Assembly (NCBI RefSeq): GCF_052045245.1
Contig: NZ_JBQEON010000014.1
Span: 92,921-156,920, forward strand
Direction: 5' to 3'
Source: Burkholderia sp052045245
GTDB lineage: Bacteria; Pseudomonadota; Gammaproteobacteria; Burkholderiales; Burkholderiaceae
DNA length: 64,000 bases
Positions 62,819 through 64,000 of the stretch are shown piece after piece. Each line of letters begins with the position of its first letter. Position 1 is the stretch's first letter. A model generated the notes under the pieces. The model had not been told where the DNA came from, made no database searches, and was given only the letters and a program-made list of their open reading frames with translations. Both the position numbers and the translations under genes were made by a program.

Positions 62819-64000
62819 TCAACCGCGCTCGACCGCGAGTGCGACACCCATCCCGCCACCGATGCACAGCGACGCCAGCCCGCGCTTCGCGTCGCGCTTG
62901 ACCATCTCGTGCAGCAGCGTCACCAGGATCCGGCAGCCCGACGCGCCGATCGGATGGCCGATCGCGATCGCCCCGCCGTTCACGTTCACCTTCGACGTGT
63001 CCCAGCCCATCTGCTTGTGCACCGCCAGCGCCTGCGCCGCGAACGCCTCGTTGATTTCCATCAGGTCCAGGTCGCCCGGCGTCCAGCCCGCGCGCTCCAG
63101 CGCACGGCGCGACGCCGGCACCGGGCCCATGCCCATCACGCTCGGATCGACGCCCGCGTTCGCGTAGGCCTTGATCCGCGCAAGCGGCGTCAGGCCGAGT
63201 GCCGCCGCCTTCTGCGCCGACATCACCAGCACCGCCGCCGCGCCGTCGTTCAGGCCCGACGCGTTCGCCGCCGTCACCGAACCGTCCTTCGCGAACGCCG
63301 GCTTCAGGCCCGCGAGCGACTCCGCCGTCACGCCGTGACGCACGAACTCGTCGGTCGCGAACTGCAGCGGCTCGCCCTTGCGTTGCGGAATCGCCACCGG
63401 CACGATCTCGTCGTCGAAGCGGCCGGCCTTCTGCGCGGCTTCCGCCTTGTTCTGCGACAGCGCCGCGAATGCGTCCTGCTCTTCGCGCGTGATCCCGTAT
63501 TCCTTCGCGACGTTCTCCGCCGTGATCCCCATGTGGTACTGGTTGTACACGTCCCACAGGCCGTCGACGATCATCGTGTCGACCAGCTTCGCATCGCCCA
63601 TCCGGAAGCCGTCGCGCGAGCCCGGCAGCACGTGCGGCGACGCGCTCATGTTTTCCTGGCCGCCCGCGACCACGATCTCCGCGTCGCCCGCCATGATCGC
63701 GTTCGCCGCCAGCATCACGGCCTTCAGGCCCGAGCCGCACACCTTGTTGATCGTCATCCCCGGCACGGCCGCCGGCAGCCCGGCCTTGATCAGCGACTGG
63801 CGCGCCGGGTTCTGGCCCGAACCCGCCGTCAGCACCTGGCCCATGATCACTTCGCTCACCTGCTCCGGCTTCACGCCCGAGCGCTCCAGCACCGCCCGAA
63901 TCACCGTCGCGCCCAGTTCGGGTGCCGCGATCTTCGCGAGCGAGCCGCCGAATTTGCCGACCGCGGTCCGCGCGGCCGATACGATCACTACGTCCGTCAT
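62819..64000 (-). CDS. phaA: Acetyl-CoA C-acetyltransferase (biosynthetic thiolase PhaA/PhbA)
   Basis: 393-residue thiolase condensing two acetyl-CoA to acetoacetyl-CoA, the first step to polyhydroxybutyrate. Active-site residues are Cys88 in NKVCGSGLK, His349 in GHPIGASG and Cys379 in CIGGGMG. Length and motifs match the biosynthetic thiolases rather than the beta-oxidation thiolase at 4221-5420. It begins with ATG at the last three bases of the window, so it is complete but its upstream region (promoter, possibly phaC) is outside. Confidence 0.95.
   Translation of the reverse strand: MTDVVIVSAARTAVGKFGGSLAKIAAPELGATVIRAVLERSGVKPEQVSEVIMGQVLTAGSGQNPARQSLIKAGLPAAVPGMTINKVCGSGLKAVMLAANAIMAGDAEIVVAGGQENMSASPHVLPGSRDGFRMGDAKLVDTMIVDGLWDVYNQYHMGITAENVAKEYGITREEQDAFAALSQNKAEAAQKAGRFDDEIVPVAIPQRKGEPLQFATDEFVRHGVTAESLAGLKPAFAKDGSVTAANASGLNDGAAAVLVMSAQKAAALGLTPLARIKAYANAGVDPSVMGMGPVPASRRALERAGWTPGDLDLMEINEAFAAQALAVHKQMGWDTSKVNVNGGAIAIGHPIGASGCRILVTLLHEMVKRDAKRGLASLCIGGGMGVALAVERG

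Overview
The window is a 64 kb stretch of a high-GC (roughly two-thirds G+C by eye) beta-proteobacterial chromosome. Protein sequences, codon use and gene order (ubiE/ubiJ/ubiB beside aspS-nudB-clsB, lutACB-lldP, a phaA-phaB pair) point to Burkholderia, most likely a cepacia-complex primary chromosome. This is an inference from remembered families, not a database match. Coding is dense. I see no rRNA, tRNA, CRISPR array, insertion sequence or obvious pseudogene. Only the first gene is cut by the window edge; phaA starts exactly at the last base.

Left part (1-10.6 kb): an Atm1-type ABC exporter (partial), a YciA-like thioesterase, a nitrate-reductase-associated protein divergent from fdhD, an enoyl-CoA isomerase-like protein, then a long-chain fatty-acid beta-oxidation operon (TetR regulator, acyl-CoA dehydrogenase, FadN-like bifunctional enzyme, thiolase). 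A strong palindrome sits at the putative TetR promoter, and a hairpin terminator follows the thiolase.

10.6-28.4 kb is housekeeping: clsB-nudB, aspS, a DUF502 membrane protein, FmdB, a TPMT-like methyltransferase, ubiB, ubiJ, a Tim44-like protein, ubiE, DUF971, a HIT protein and a 1340-residue FAD/Fe-S oxidoreductase on the minus strand. These are followed by ilvA and queF on plus. 28.4-29.5 kb is a lower-GC islet with a coupled DUF1493 / STM2901-type gene pair.

29.5-33.8 kb is a D-amino-acid catabolic module: RpiR regulator, N-acyl-D-amino-acid deacylase and RidA on minus, divergent from a PLP D-amino-acid deaminase. 33.9-41.4 kb holds a PfpI protein, an MFS exporter with its MarR regulator, EcsC, a CHRD protein, a class II aldolase and a ClsC-like lipoprotein. 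41.6-47.2 kb is the L-lactate system (LldR-like repressor, lutA, lutC, lutB, lldP), ending in a 10-bp tandem repeat and a two-way terminator. An M48 lipoprotein protease follows.

48.2-61.4 kb is the most interesting region: a reduced aryl-polyene-like (Ape-type) biosynthesis and export cluster. GT2, ketoreductase and ACP lie on minus. On plus are a COG4648 membrane protein, an AMP-ligase/dehydratase fusion, an LpxL-like acyltransferase, LolA, an MMPL exporter, a NodB-type deacetylase, a ketosynthase, a chain-length-factor-like protein, an ApeP-like dehydratase and a small secreted protein. Most plus-strand junctions are 1-4 base stop/start overlaps. No starter-unit gene, methyltransferase, thioesterase or second ACP is visible, and the deacetylase is an unusual member. 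The window ends with a 66-residue membrane protein and phaB and phaA on minus, with three perfect hairpins between phaA and phaB.
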